This document shows positions 21,259-35,100 of a stretch of 64,000 bases of DNA, piece after piece. A model generated the notes under the pieces. The model was given only the letters and a program-made list of their open reading frames with translations. It did not search any database and had not been told where the DNA came from. Location: contig OX336345.1 in NCBI GenBank assembly GCA_946902875.1, forward strand, positions 10,819,395 to 10,883,394. Direction: 5' to 3'. This DNA is from Nematopogon swammerdamellus (taxonomy: Eukaryota > Arthropoda > Insecta > Lepidoptera > Adelidae). The translations under genes and the position numbers were made by a program. Position 1 is the first letter of the stretch, and each line of letters begins with the position of its first letter.

Positions 21259-21867
21259 CGAGTCAGACGCAGTCTCACATCACCTTAAATACCTGCGATC
21301 AACCTGTAATCACGAAACACTTTTGAGACTGTTTTAATTGTCAAGGCCAATTCAAAGATTTATTTCACGTGCGCAGGTTAGAATCATATTGGAAGGCCTA
21401 AAAATGCCACAAACCCAACAGCCGCTCAGGTAATGCACAACTAAGTGATAGCCCATCGCTTTTGTAATCTTATTATTCATATAAAAGCACGAACCTTTTC
21501 ATGAAACGCAATATCCGGAGTTGAAAGGTTAGAGAAGTCCTTGTAAATTGGAGTGCCTCCCCCGCACCAAATTGAGTCTAACAAAGTTGTCATTCCTTTT
21601 CTTCGAAAATTTTCTGTCCGTTCTTAGTTCAACATCTTTCTTTCCGGAAAAAGACATTTTCATAGACTGAAGGATGTTGCTTCACGTTATTGAATTTGGA
21701 GATTCATATCTGATTTATATTTTAAACGCTTTAAGAATTCTTGGTTCAATTTGGATTTCAAGACCTGAAACCCTTGTGCCATCCAGTTGGACACAAATAG
21801 GTACTGCGCAAGATCTATTTATTTTGCTTTCAGTAAATCGGTTTCTGCAATACATGAGAATTTTATT

Positions 21868-22213
21868 TTTTATTTTTTTTTTATCTTATTCTCTTTGTTT
21901 ATTTGACTAAAATATACACAATACACAACAGCCTACAAAATACAACTATAAGTACACTAATACACTAAAACTAAAACTAATCTAAAATAATTTTCTGAAA
22001 AGTCCGCCGAAGCCCCGTCTCTGCCGACGCCAAGTGTACCCAGAACGCTCGCCGCGTTACCCCTCTGAATCTCAATACTAATCCGCCGTTTAAGGAATGC
22101 TTTGGAACGACGGTCGCCAGTCCTCTCCGCGAGAAGCTTTCCCAGCTTCTCCGTGAAAACCTTGGTTTCAGACGACCATGGTCCCAAAGTCTCCACGGAG
22201 AAAGGTGAGACAT
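21868..22213 (-). pseudogene. LINE E 3' end, RT C-terminal fragment (left copy)
   Basis: On the minus strand, VETLGPWSSETKVF, LGKLLAERTGDRRSKAFL and RISIEIQRGNAASVLGTL match the C-terminal end of LINE polyproteins of the type annotated as endonuclease-reverse transcriptase. A 3' UTR and an A-rich tail (T-rich on the plus strand at about 21866-21895) follow. The coding part is 5'-truncated near 22213. The right copy at 41495-41840 differs by one base near the start, changing Ser to Ala. Confidence 0.75.
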
Positions 22214-22554
22214 GAGAATTAATTAATTATTCTTCTATATTTTTGTCATCACAATTTTCTTGGCTAACTTGTTGAAGTTGATAACTTTAAATAATTTAGG
22301 TATTCTTTTGTTACAATGAATGTGTAGACTGTGTTTAATACCAGAGGTACTTTACATATCCCAACATATCGTGTTTTATTTATATCATTCTTAACAATGC
22401 TTTGTAATTTACTTTACATTTAAAAGCATTTGTTTCCCGTGCTCTGGAAATAATACATTAAAAAAATATATCATTGTGCTTTTTGAACGTTAAAATATTA
22501 AAAATAAATAGGTATATTATGATACCCAACTATGAAAGACTAAGGAAATAACAA

Positions 22555-22677
22555 GAAAATGTAATCGAAAATACTGCAAATCGGACGTGTAGAAGGTTTC
22601 GAATGGGCAACAAGCTCGACCAAAGCATTTTCGGTCAACTTTTCTTGTTATTTCCTTCGTTTTTTCCATAGTCACCC
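22555..22677. repeat. Inverted repeat, about 40-base arms (left copy)
   Basis: AAGGAAATAACAAGAAAA, followed by a CGAAAAT word, recurs inverted at about 22625-22660. Repeated at 42168-42300 in the right copy. Likely a small fold-back element. Confidence 0.65.
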
Positions 22678-24571
22678 AACCAAAATTAAATATAAATTTT
22701 TTACAATTTATTAATTACAATGAACCATGTATTATAATAACAAGAACTTTAAATTGAGACGACGACACGAGTGCGAGCAGGGACAACACAGTGACATTAC
22801 CGTGACTCTTGTGTGTGAGTGATTTTATTTGTTAAACATGAATTGCATTAGTGTAGGGGCAAACTTAAAACCAGCCGCAATTACTGTTAGGTTATTGCAT
22901 CGTGCTGCGTCTCAACGATGCATTCAGCTAAAATTGTAAATTTTTTAATGATTATCTACTTATTTGTTGTAATGTGTACTGTTTTTAGCTGAATAAACAT
23001 TTTTCTTTCTTTCTTACATAAGAAATCATTCGGTTCCGACTTCAATTTTCCTTAGTAGGTGTATACTTTTCCTCGGAGGATCTTTCATTTTTTTAAAAAT
23101 GAAATTGTGTTTACTTAATTTCTAAGAAATATCACGGGCCATAAATAAACAAGTCTCCTGGAGCCTAATAGTATTTAATCTACTTACAAAAAGAAATATA
23201 TATTTTTTGTTTATTATATCCTTGCTAACTCAGAAAAGCTGAATAATGAACTGTTTATCTAGACATTTAAATAAATTTAATTAAGTAGGTAATTCACTAT
23301 TGCTACTTTTTGTGAGGTCTAATTAAATAGATCATTAAGCGAAAGGAGTCGTCGAGGGTCGCACAAGTCTGTGGGAAAGACATTTTCTCTAGCTACAGCA
23401 AACATCTCTTATCTAGATTGGTGCTGGAGTTCACTGACGGGTATGTGTATTATTAAAAGTGACATTTGAAAAAAACGGAAATAGGGTAAGGGAGTGTTAT
23501 TTTACTGTTCTTTGATTTGGGAGCAACGCTTTGACTTATTATGGCTCGGTACGATCTAGAATATTTTATTCAAATCTACTATATAATTGCATTTCTGCTT
23601 GCACATGTATTATATTTTTTTATTGATACGTGAAGTAGCTGTTGTTGCGTAAAGCTCGGTCATATAATATTCTAACGACATCGTTTCTCAAGCACTTCGA
23701 GTTACGTACGACGACGTCAAGTCGCTGTCACGACACGAGCAAAGCTCCTAGGAGCCAGAACACAAGCGGCCGCGGCGGAGGCAGCTCGGGGTTAATTCCG
23801 GAGGAGCCAATGCAAAACTGAACAAATTAGGCAACGAGCAACGTAACTTCGAGTACCGAATAGCTCATTAGGTCGCTGTCTCGGTTTCTCACGGAAGCCT
23901 GGCTGCATGCTGCGCTGCGTAGTGCGCACTTCGAAGAGCCGAACGTTGACAAGAGCCTTGGAATGAAAACTACATATTATTACCTAGTTCAATTTTATTA
24001 CGAATAGGTACTGCGCGGACAATTCGGAATTCTAAATTCAACATTTCCTATTAGGTACTTAAAACATCATAATAAAAATATGATGTTGCTATTCTGCATA
24101 CAGCTAATGTGTAATGTTGTTCGAAATTCGAAATATCTTGGGGCACGGAAGTGCCCCCGCCAAGTCCAGCAAACACGGCCGTACCATCCTTTTCTCGAAG
24201 CAACTCAGGGTACTTTTGGCCTCCCTGTATCTTTGTTGTGGATAGAGATAAACACCTGAAACACATAGTTACCAAGAGTGCTTACCAAACCTAGCTATAC
24301 CCCCAAATTATAAGTTTATACCTATTATAGTTTGCGAGATATCGCCAGTCTAAGTTCCGGTTTTTACTCACTCACTCACTCACCGATCATCAAAAATCTA
24401 AGGTACTTCCAGCAGACCTACAAACTTGAAATTTTGTATTCAGCTAATACGCCCACAACGAAAGGAAAAACTCAAACATCCTAAAATTTAAGCCCCGTTT
24501 TTTTTATGGGTAAACGTACCTTTCCATACAAAGTCTATGACAAATGACAAATAATTTTGTCAGTTGCATAA

Positions 24572-24652
24572 GTACACATACACATACACACCACACGTCG
24601 TATCCCGACAATCGGGGTAAGCAGAGTAATCGGTGTTGTGCTACAAGTATTC
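24572..24652 (+). repeat. Dispersed repeat R (left copy)
   Basis: GACAATCGGGGTAAGCAGAG, then TAATCGGTGTTGTGCT, preceded by CACAT runs. Other copies: 44198-44278, 54590-54665 and, inverted, 62262-62340. Type unknown; SINE-like in size. Confidence 0.65.
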
Positions 24653-24929
24653 TGGTAAATAGCCACCACGTTTATAGCAAAGTAACAAGACGGACAAGAT
24701 AACTCAGGGAGCAAGTAATAAGGCATGAAGGCCCGCCTGCTGTATGACTCGGTGGAAAGACCGTGCCAAGGTGAGAGGTGGCTAGTCTGTCGCCCTGATG
24801 CGGCTCGTGACTACACTAACATTTTTAACTACGAAGTCTGAACGGTCATCGATAGATGGCGTGAGGGATACGAAGGACCCAATATTTCAATACAAAATAA
24901 AATAAGTGTTTTTCGTCCACTGTAGCCGA

Positions 24930-25038
24930 CATGAAATGCAGGGAAGCCCTGACATGGCACCTAGTTCACCCGGTGTTATGGGCTGACATCACGGATGTTG
25001 TAGGTGATGTAGCCAACCGTGTCAGTTTCCATAAAAAA
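24930..25038 (+). repeat. SINE tail T (left copy)
   Basis: It contains ACCTAGTTCACCCGGTGTTA, then ATGGGCTGACATCACGG and GTGATGTAGCCAACCG, and ends GTGTCAGTTTCC with an A-run. The 5S SINE at 8588-8929 has the same 3' part. Further copies: 44555-44663 and, inverted, 49287-49395. Confidence 0.75.
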
Positions 25039-25040
25039 AT

Positions 25041-25365
25041 ATGCTTTGCCGAACGCGAGATACGTGTGAGTACGACTGCGTGATTGCTGCGTACACTCAC
25101 TATACGTGCTACAAGAAGGAACATAATACCAACCGGTTCTGTAGGTCTTTTATTCACAGAACCGGGAAAATGTGGAACGCACTCCCTGTCCATCTATTTC
25201 CTCCCAAGTACAGCCTGGGGTTTTTCAAAAGGGGTGTGAAAAGGCTCCTGTCAGGCCGGCATGACATTCGCAATCCCCGTGCATCACAGAATGTCCATGG
25301 GCGTCGTTAGACACCTACTTGTAGGTGAAACGATGCCACATGTCGCGCTATCGATAAAAAAAAAA
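25041..25365 (+). pseudogene. LINE B-type tail fragment (left copy)
   Basis: The frame reads FIHRTGKMWNALPVHLFP and then FFKRGVKRLLSGRH, the conserved ending of a Jockey-like RT. A short 3' UTR with GTTAGACACCTACTTGTAGG and an A-run follow. The same ending occurs, decayed, at 2570-2790. It begins immediately after the SINE tail. Right copy at 44666-44990. Confidence 0.75.
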
Positions 25366-25837
25366 CAAAATATGGCTACAGAACCCTCTGTTTGTGAACA
25401 ACGTTATCACTTAACAGGTTACTACACTTACTACGAGTAGGTACCTACTAAAAACCGATACACCCGAAGTAAACATTATTTCGCTAAATAAAACCAATGT
25501 TCAATTGCTCAACCTGAACCTAGAATAATATGGTAGATTGTGCACTGTACCTAATCGTTTAATTTACGTGGTAATAAAGGAAGGAATCGTAATTCATTTA
25601 TCTTAATTTCTATAGTTTTATTTTAATGTTGTCTATATTAGATAAGCGCATAATAAATGACTACCTAACACTGTCCACAACTACCTCTGCGAGACAGATC
25701 TTTCTAGTGCAGAGCCTATGTTTAAAAAAAATGTGTGTCAAATAAAAAAAAACACTTAATTAATAAAAAAAAATATTAATTAATAATAATAATTTCCTCA
25801 AATTTTACATTAACGTTTTCTTATTGCTTTAGGCTTT

Positions 25838-26172
25838 TTGAGAATAAAGATCGGCAATTACGGATCCCGCCGTTCATTTCCACCTCCGCACAACGCACAC
25901 TGGGCAGAGATTGCATCTCTACAAACTGAACTTACCGCGGATGCGTACCAATCGGTTCTACAGATCATTCCTACACAGACCTTGGTAACTGTAGAACGCT
26001 CTCCCTTACCATATATTTGCCCCAAGTACAGTCACGGGCCTATCAAGAGAGGCGTGAATAGGCACCTGTCAGGCCGACATGGCATTCGCCCCCCCCGCAT
26101 GCGACCAAATGTCCGGATATCGTTAGACACCTTATGGATGACGCGGGCCACATGTCACGTTTTATAAAAAAA
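25838..26172 (+). pseudogene. Second LINE tail fragment (left copy)
   Basis: Conceptual pieces include LPYICPKYSHGPIKRGVNRH and LSGRHGI, a diverged version of the ending at 25041-25365. The tail GTTAGACACCTTATGGATGA and a poly-A follow. A related tail lies at about 54685-54740. Right copy at 45462-45797. Confidence 0.65.
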
Positions 26173-26175
26173 AAA

Positions 26176-28606
26176 CTGAGAAACTAAAAGAAGGACCTCG
26201 AAAACATTGGTAGGTGTCTATAAAATTACTCTTACCTTCCAAATTTCGCACTTGGTGCACAAGTTAATTTTAGTGTATAAATGTATAGTGAAATATGTAT
26301 TCGCTAATTTGAGTACATTATTTTATTTTACTTGTATTTGAAATTAACCTGCGTAAGTTTACTGGTTGTCCATCTATTTAATCTAAACGTGTGTTTATTT
26401 ATTTGGTTAAAATCATTTTCCACGAGCAATGTTAGGAGAAGCTTCGGGTTTCCTCAAAATAAAGTTATCCCTCGGGCTCTGACGATTGTGGACGTGTGGT
26501 GGTGCCAAGTTCCTGTGAATCTATTTTCCGATATAAATTTGATCCAATCCTCCCTCGGATATACGCAAATAGCGAGATAATTTTAAACTCAACCCGCGCA
26601 AGGGCTGAGGGGGAGAGCAACATTTGTAGACGAAGAAGATGTTAGGTTACGGGAATGTACAAAACCTCTCCCGCCATTTTGTTTAACCGAAGTGCTGTGT
26701 GCGTATTTGTACTAATTGTTGATTGAGGTCGATTGTGCCTACTTCCTAAGAGACGGATTCCCTTTGCTGAGTATTAATATTTTAGCTGGTGCCATGTCAG
26801 TACTTCTCATTTGTCCGTGCGTATTTTATCTACTACATTTAATGGAACCCAAAACAAATTTTACGGTATTTTTAATTATATATTTTTTATGAAGAGGTGT
26901 GGTTCCTTGATTGAATACTCAGGTTCGGACTGCAGACAACAGTCCGACAGGCCAAGACTATCCTCGCGCGCTCAGGCTGTCGAGTGGTGACCGGCGGGAT
27001 CTCTGGAGACCGATATGTCCCACGCGACAGGCTGTCGCGCTGCCCGCTTCTATCTAGTGGATAGCCAGGCCGTAGAGGAAACTAATGTAGTGACAAATTG
27101 CACACCGGAAATCCCACTACTAATACCGGTACCGCGTCGACTAAATGCATGAAACTTATGTTGTTTACTTGTACGGCGACCACAGAAATTACACGCTTAC
27201 TCCATACTAAAAGACTTTCTAAAATTGGGTTTCATCACTTCAGCTGAAGTGTAATCATAAATATAAATAAATAAATAAATAAATAAACCATTTATTTCAC
27301 ACATTACACGTTATAAACAAGTTAAATCTGATAAATAACTTAAAATGAGTGAAAAAGGATGTAGGCACAGATTTTACAATGTTATGACCATGGGTCATCA
27401 ACTCATCATACGAGTACATAACATTGTTTCTGATTTTAAACCTACCCTAGTACACATAAATTAATTATAATCAGCTAAAATTTTGAACAATACGACAACT
27501 TGTAATACTGATACAAACCATTTTATGTATTTATAAAGGAGGAGGAACGACCTACAAGTTCCGAAACATATTTTCTACACCATTATAAACTTAGGTAAAA
27601 CGGTACTGTGGGTGGGCGGTCTACAGTGTGTGTGTTCTGTAAGGCAATGCCATTCGAGATCTGTGCCCCATCTCCGGGCCTGTTAAAAAAACTTATCGAC
27701 GCGTTGGTCGGTTTGGCGTTTCAGCCCTTCAGTTCCGCGGGTGAGTCGGCGGAGGCGATGACGTCACATCTACGTGTTCTTCCAGCCCACCCTCGCGCCA
27801 CCGCCTCCAGCGCCCCACCCCCGCGTAGCTATCTACACTCCGCTTGTGCCTATAGTGGGGACTTCATTCACGAGTGTCTCAGGTGGATATAGTCCCCTTC
27901 GCAGTCGAGGCCACGCGTCACACACGCACTTTTGGGAGGCGCAGGGCGAAGGAAATGACCCTAAAATTATTTTGCTCTATATTTCATGTAATTTTGCTAA
28001 TGCTACTCATATTGATCGTGTATTAACACGTTTAGGACACATAGGTATACGACGTGGAATAAGTTAAGGGTAGGCTTATGGTTAGGCACTGACATTTACT
28101 GCGACAGGTCGGAGGTTCGAAGTTCAGGTTTACATTCTATAGTAGAGTGTCTAGTGTCGTCTATTTTTTTCATGAGAAAGCTTGAAAATAAATATTGATG
28201 CTTCCGAGCGATTGGGCTGAAAATCTGAGATATCATGTTTATAGGCTGGGCTGCTTTTCGTTTAAACGCCTCATATCACTCTGGCGAAGGAAAACCTCGT
28301 GAGCGAAATAGCTTTTTTGCACTCCGCCTTGCGCACTCATGAATTACTTGTTTCTTTTCGTGTACTGTTATCCTTTCAATTTAATGCAATAAACGAGTTT
28401 CTATTCTATTCGTTTTTGTTTTGTTACGCGTCGTTCGCGTCGATATAATAATAATAAATGTATTAGACTGACTATTGTATAGTAAAAGTTTACGATTGGT
28501 AAACATTTCGTGTCAAAGTTAATGGCAACGAATAATACAATTGTCATAACTGTCAATATAATTTCCTCGGAACAGAGAGCCTCACATAAATAAATGTCAT
28601 CGATTT
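26176..28606. other. Rest of segment S, left copy
   Basis: No gene is recognised. It contains an AAAT run (about 27260-27290) and a GC-rich patch (about 27690-27850) whose Pro/Ser-rich frames have no domain. It is repeated at 45800-48230. Confidence 0.45.
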
Positions 28607-31600
28607 TGAAGAGAACCCGATCGTCTATAGTAGAAATTTTTTTCTTTATCTGATGCAAGTATGTTTACCAGTGACTAGACGGACCGTCTCAGTCATGAAT
28701 ATCGAACTTCCAATACTTCAAACCTTGTAATTCCATCAATAACTGTGCTGTTCAACTTCCCTATCTGTAGTGTGTAACCTAGTATGAGCAAGTGTGGTAG
28801 AGACCTACTATGTTAATATCGTGTAACCTATTACACAGCTGATTTTGGCGAGAGCTACATGAACTGTTATAGTGGTGTCCTACCCCTGAACTGACACTCT
28901 TTTCAAGCTATCAGACCATAGATTATAGACACTTTCAGTGCTCTCATGGACCGGCCGATCCGCACTGAGGTTTGGATATCGTATTCAGCGTGGCCTGAGA
29001 ACCTCAGACTGTCGCGCCGATTGTTGCAACTTGATTAACGATAGTGTAAGCCTTGGGACTAGGTCTCCAGACTTATAGGTCAATACTTTAGTATATCTGA
29101 AACAGGACAATGGATAGACTGGCCAGTCGAGATGAACGCCACTGCATCCATATGTATATGTATATATTATTTAGTTTGATTCGGATCCGAGTATAGTGAA
29201 TGATCAGATGTAAACACCTGTATCTCCCTTTGTCCTTAAATTGTTTCAGTGACCTGATATCCTTGTACGCTAGCTAGTAGCATATCTTGACTATAGCAAT
29301 AAATGAAACTTCACCAATTCAGCTGTCTCCCCAATTACGAATTATAGTGTCAGTCTGCTATGTGTGATGGAAGATGACAACATTCAACTATTGATGGGTA
29401 AAATTAACTTTAGCGCACCTTCTGCTTATAGCAGCTATGATAGAGCATGTCATAGAACTTCAACATAAAACTCAACAAAGAAAGTTACTTGGATTATGCA
29501 ATATTTGTTGGAAAATAGGTACTCTACTCTTTATCTCTAAATAGAACATAAATTAAACCAAAGTAAATCAATTAATATTTTCATTTATTTTTTTCTTATT
29601 AATTATTATATTTAACTTTGCTCGCTTCTTGCCTAGAATTTTATGTGAGAAAGAAGCGAGGCAACAAAACTCACATGGCTCTTTTCAAATAAGCTCACGA
29701 TACAGATTGTCCTTACTTTCTAGCAAGCTTAGGGGTTAGCTCTAATTTCGAACCTAAATCACATTTAACAGTATTAAGCAACTGAGTACGTCTCACAAGT
29801 ATGATCGACGATCAACAAAACACACATGTGTAGATTATAGTACCGAACCATTCCCCATTTGCCAGTTATGTGAAGGAGAACAATTTATATACTCCTTGAA
29901 TTTACCCGTAATATACTTACGGTAAGTGAATTCGTACTAAAAATCTAAATCTATCCTTATTTTCAACTTACGGGTTTAGGCAAATAGAAAATGCTTCGTA
30001 ATAATAGATAGAAGGGTTACTCAGCTCTTATCGTAGCCGCTGCAATATTCTGCTTCTCTCCCGAACTGCCTTTAAGTTATGTCCATCGAACTTTTACTAG
30101 ATACATTTCTGTTACACTCGTTATTTTGAAATTATTAGCACAGGTCAGACAAGCAAGTCTCTTCGATAGGCGCCTCTCGTCAACTGCATCCTTTCCTCCA
30201 GGCGAGCGTTTGTTTTATTCACGCAGCTCCCCTGGCGGCTGTCTTACGAATCTCCGTTTTTCTATATTGGCGGGTTCACAAAATCACAGACCAGCGAACC
30301 CAATATTATCCCGTCTCGCTAATACGCCTCCAGATGGCGTCACTAAAACCCTAATGAAAAAATATCCTAAATCTTTAATTACTACTCGCGTTCATAGATG
30401 GTGCAACCTGTGTCATTCATTTCCCCTCTTTTTCAATTAATATCTCATCTCGTTAGTTGGCACTCGCGCCAAAGGGTGGCGTTACTGGTGCCGTTTCATT
30501 CTATTTACACGTCTATTACATAACTGCGAGAGATGCTATGGCACCTTATGTAAAACACGTTACGGCGTATAAGGGTTGACTGAGAGTCGATTGCCCCCAC
30601 GTTAAGTCCGCCTTTGTCGAGCAGAACACCGATACCTTAATCGTACAGTTATATGTTTAGCCAATATAGATTGACCCTTTATGTTAACTTATAGGTATAC
30701 ATGTTCACACATGGTCTTATACATAAACTTATTACTACAAAGTTCTCTTCGCTTTCAAGCTCCGCGAGCGTACGTTTTCATTAACCACTGCACTCAATTT
30801 AAATTGCCCTTTTTATCCCTATCAAACACAACACTGATCTCAACCGTCACCGAACTCTTCTGATGAAGTGGCGTCATGACGCGTGAGAGGGGCGTCCTGA
30901 CCGCGCCCTACGATTCGTCCGTCGGTGCGGCTGGCCGTCACGCTCCTCGCAGGCATGCCGTCTGTCACGATAGTTCGTGAAGAAGGTCGTCGCCCGAGCT
31001 CCCCACGCGAGGGAATCGCCCTGACCGTGCACTGCGGTCCGTCCGTCGTTGAGGCTGGCCGTCATGCAGCACATGCGAGAGTAGAGCGCTCGCCGCTCCA
31101 CTAGCCGTGATGACACGCTTGCAGTCATGCCGCCTCCCTCGGTGCACAGGTTAGGTGATCAGAGCCTTTCCACGGCCCTCAGGAGCGCGGCAGCCGGCCC
31201 GGCTGACGCTAGTAGAGTACGTCCTCTCGCCACAGGCGAAAGCGCCCTGTTGCTTATGTGGTTTCTGAAATCAATTTCATAACTACACAATATTTGTTCA
31301 TCTCATAAGATTCAGTACATACGCCGTAGGTACATACAATCTTTTTTTTTTTTTTGCCAACTTCCAGAGAACTCGCCCGCGCGCAGCGACTCGGCCGCTC
31401 CCACGATACACAAGACATGTGAAAGCTATTAATGTCGCCCTTGATTTAAAATATGTGACACTTTTGCGAAGGACTCATAAACGTAGACCCTAATCTAACA
31501 AAAACGTCTCTCCGAGTGCATATGTCTGGTGTCAGACGATATTTATTTTACACGCTCTCAAACTTGTCATGGCTTATCGGTTTCTGCCGCACTTTAAAAC

Positions 31601-31632
31601 CGCTAATAAGCTCGAAGACTCGTTCCGCCTCA
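28607..31632 (-). repeat. 3' LTR (3,026 bp)
   Basis: Same length as the LTR at 37860-40885 and nearly identical. Such a long LTR would normally hold U3 promoter and polyadenylation signals. Short frames inside (for example 30126-30440 and 30874-31128) occur in both LTRs but show no known domain. The outer flank at 28602-28606 is GATTT and belongs to segment S. Confidence 0.95.
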
Positions 31633-31644
31633 TCCCCCTCTCTG
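31633..31644 (-). promoter_or_regulatory. Polypurine tract
   Basis: CAGAGAGGGGGA on the minus strand directly precedes the 3' LTR. It is the expected RNase H-resistant primer for plus-strand DNA synthesis, and its position confirms the LTR boundary. Confidence 0.85.
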
Positions 31645-32167
31645 TGACTTTTGAAGAAAGCTTCAAACGTTGCATCCTAAACGAAACCTAACTCAGCTTA
31701 CAGTTAGACACTAATATCTAGTCTACAAATCTAAATCCTTATTTGTATAATCCTTAACCACCTATTAAGGTAATTAATCAGCGCTTCCGCTAGAGCACAA
31801 AAAAAAATCAAATCTCTTAAAATAAAGAAAGTAAAATCCGCCGCTAACGTCAACCTCTATACCAGCTGACCTACTAACACAGTGTAGCAACAACAAAAAA
31901 AAAAGGACCAGTAGCCGGTCATCGACCTCGGTCGGCGCGCGCGCCGTTGCACAAATAAGCTTTGGAGTCCCTTGTTAGTCTACTCTATTGTTCTTCGAGT
32001 GGCACCATAAATTCCTTTGTCTCACTTTACAACGGGCGCCGGCGCCAGCCTTCGACTCTGCCCCTTTTTTATTGGAATTACGTCATGCGGCGCCGGGCCA
32101 TCAGTAAGGCAGCTAACGACGTACATAGACATTCGGCACGCGAGGGGTTTGCGAATGCTATGCCGGC

Positions 32168-35100
32168 CTAACCGGTGCCTGCCCGCCCCTGTTCGGATTC
32201 GCGCGGTGGGCCTACATAATACCTACCTAAATGAGTAGCGTTAAAATTTCCCCGTGTCGCGCCGGTCTCAGGGTCGATTAAAGTATACACGTTGACATTA
32301 GGTATGGCGCCAATTTGATAATACTTCTCGTACAAGGGTAGAAATTTTGATGTAATCTTACACTGCTTGTCTGAACGCGGTAAAGTTTTCAACTTTACGT
32401 AATCCCCAATGTGGTATAGTGTGGTTCTGTGCGTTTTGTTGAAATATTTTTTCCGATTTTCCGCTGTTTTTCGAAGGTTTGTGCGAGCCAGATTGCGCAT
32501 GTCAGCTGTACCTAGCTGTTCGGTCTCAGATACTATGCGCTCTTTTAGCAAATTATCTGTGGCCAATACGGTGGACTTTCCCCACGCTAGTTCGTCTGGA
32601 GTAAAGCCCGTGCTTGAATGGATGGTCGCATTGTACGTAGATTCGATTTTCGACAGTATATTTACCCAGGTGGAATGTTTCTTTTCGCAATAGGATCGGA
32701 AAAACCTTCCTAGTTCCTTGTTGACGCGCTCGACTGTATTCGGTCTAGGGTTACGAACTGTAGTATGTGAGATCTTTATACCTAATCGGGTTAGCTCGGT
32801 AGTCCATGCCTTAGAAGTGAACTGAGATCCATTGTCAGTGACCAATCGTAATATTTTTATCTCGTTGTGAAACCGTTTCACGCACATTATGGCCGCCCTG
32901 GAAGTAGCTTTTCTCAAAGCATATAACCTGATGAATTTCGTAAATGCATCTTGAATCACCAGTATATACGACATGCCATACTTGCCCTTGGGCAGAGGAC
33001 CATAATAGTCTGCCCACACTACTTGGCCCATGTCCAAAGCCACAACAGGCTGGCTTTCACCCACGGTAGGGAAGCTCTCTTGTTTGGTTCTCTGACATAT
33101 ATCGCAAGTCCTTAGGACTCTCATAATTACACGTGACATCCGATTGAAATAATATCTTGTTTTCATCAACGCGTATACCTTATATCTTCCGAAATGCCCA
33201 ATTTCTTCATGAACATACATAATTAATGCGTCCTGCATCGCTTCCGGTATTACTAAGGTACTGCCTAGGTTCTGATGACGTTGATAATATAACTTGCCTT
33301 CAATCAGCCTGTATCTATCGTACTCCGTATTTTGAGGTCTGCAGCCACCTTCCTTTAGATACTTTATTATTTTGCTTAAGTCCTGGTCCGCTACTTGCAA
33401 ATCTTCAATAGCTTTTAATTGCTGAGTTATTGTTTTCAGATTCGTAGCCTGAAATAAATTTAATTCAGGGCAAGTTGTTTTAGCGCTTTGGTACGGTCCG
33501 GGCGAATCGATTTGTCGAGATAAGATGTCAGCCACCACGTTGTCGCTGCCTTTGACATATTCAACAGTGTAGTCAAACCGTCCTAGATAATTAAACCATC
33601 TTATCATTCGCGCACTCGTCAGTCTCCAATATTGTAGAAATGTGAGACTCTTGTGATCAGTTCGAATGGTCAGTTTTGCGCCCAATAGGTAAGATTCGAA
33701 CTTGGTCAGGCTATATATGACTGCAAAAAGTTCCTGTTCCGATACGCTCCAATTTGATTCTGCTTGCGACAGCGCCTTACTACAAAACCCAATTATACGA
33801 GGGTCATTTCCCTCTGTTAGCTGAAAGACATAGCCAGCAATTCCGATGGCACTCGCGTCTGTCTGTAGGTAATACGGCTTTCTGATGTCCGGGTGTGCTA
33901 ACATTACGGTGTCTAAAAATAACCCTTTTACTCTTTCGAAGCATGACTGTTGCTCATCTCCCCAGCTCCAGGGTTCGCCCTTTTTCAACAGTTGACACAA
34001 AGTCTTCGTTTGCTCACCGTATTTGTAAACAAAACGTCGGAAATAGTTAATCATGCCCAAAAATCCACGCAATTGTCTGACTGTTCTGGGCGCAGGGAAA
34101 TTCTTCACCGCTGTAATCTTGTCAGGGTCCATGTATATACCTTCCGTAGTAACAATATGACCAAGTAGTTTCACTTTAGTCTGCATAAAATGACATTTCG
34201 CTAAACCACAACTCAGATTTGCGTCTCGCAGCTTCCCCAGCACTCTGTCCAGATGTTCTAAATGCAAGCTCAGGTCGCCACTGGTGTATACAGTCACATC
34301 GTCCAAAAAGTTCGTGCAATAGGAACGTACATCGCTTCCAAGTATTATATCCATTGCTCGAGTAAATGCACCGACACTCGATTTTAAGCCCTGTGGCAGT
34401 ACGCAGTAAGCATATGTTTTTCCCCCCACCGCAAAACCGGTATATTTTATAGACTCTCCGCTTAGAGGTATATGGAAGTATGCATGGCTCAGATCGAGAG
34501 TGGATATATAGTTGACTCCGTGGAACGACTGCACAATCTCAGAAGACAAAGGCGGGCACTCTTGATCTCCGTACATCTTTTTATTTAGCTCGCGAGCGTC
34601 CAATAAAACTCTCACCGACCCGTCCTTCTTAAGTACATAGTGCAAAGGGCTTATATACTCCGTAATTTGCCTCTTAATAATACCAAGAGATTCCAATTCA
34701 GCTATCTTCTGAAGCACCTTCTCTCTATGCGCGAATGGAATAGGATAACTGCGTTGAACAAACGGCTTATCGTCCTTCATCCTTATCTCATGAGTATATT
34801 TATTTGTTAATCCAGGACGTTCAGAAAAAATACTACGATGTTTTTGTAGAATCGGCAACAACAATGTTTTTTGTTCCTCGGGTATGGTCAACGAACTCAC
34901 ATAATCTTTTATGTCATCCTCAGAGCGTCCCTTCTGTTTTTGCGCGGTAATATTGTTCATAATTTTTTGTATCTCCGTCCGGGCGCCTTCCGTCGCTTGA
35001 CCCGAGGCGATATTGATTTGTGTCGTCACTCCCAGATGCTCCACTGATAATTTCGTTCTCTGCCCACAGCTGATAACGGCTTTTGTCCGTTGTAGCCAGT

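Larger units (their letters stand above)
21259..28606 (+). repeat. Duplicated segment S, left copy
   Basis: 7,348 bases nearly identical to 40886-48230, in the same orientation. It begins CGAGTCAGACGCAG, preceded by unique sequence TTGGCGGA, and ends CATCGATTT, directly at the LTR. By eye differences are few: a 2-base indel near 23733, poly-A length changes near 25360 and 25760, and single substitutions near 22200 and 26907. It carries LINE, SINE and LINE-tail remnants and no recognisable host gene. Confidence 0.95.

Noticed and set aside
28070..28130. GGTTCGAAGTTC resembling a tRNA B box
   Set aside because: No acceptor stem or convincing A box at the right spacing.
21259..28606. Reading the duplicated segment as a giant target-site duplication
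   Set aside because: LTR integrases make 4-6 bp duplications. Recombination or haplotype joining explains the junctions more simply.
28607..31632. Open frames inside the LTRs (such as 30126-30440 and 30874-31128), duplicated in the other LTR
   Set aside because: They are shared only because LTRs are copies. They show no domain and overlap each other on both strands.
31633..32167. A possible env gene after pol
   Set aside because: The 535 bases have no frame of useful length and no signal peptide or membrane segment.
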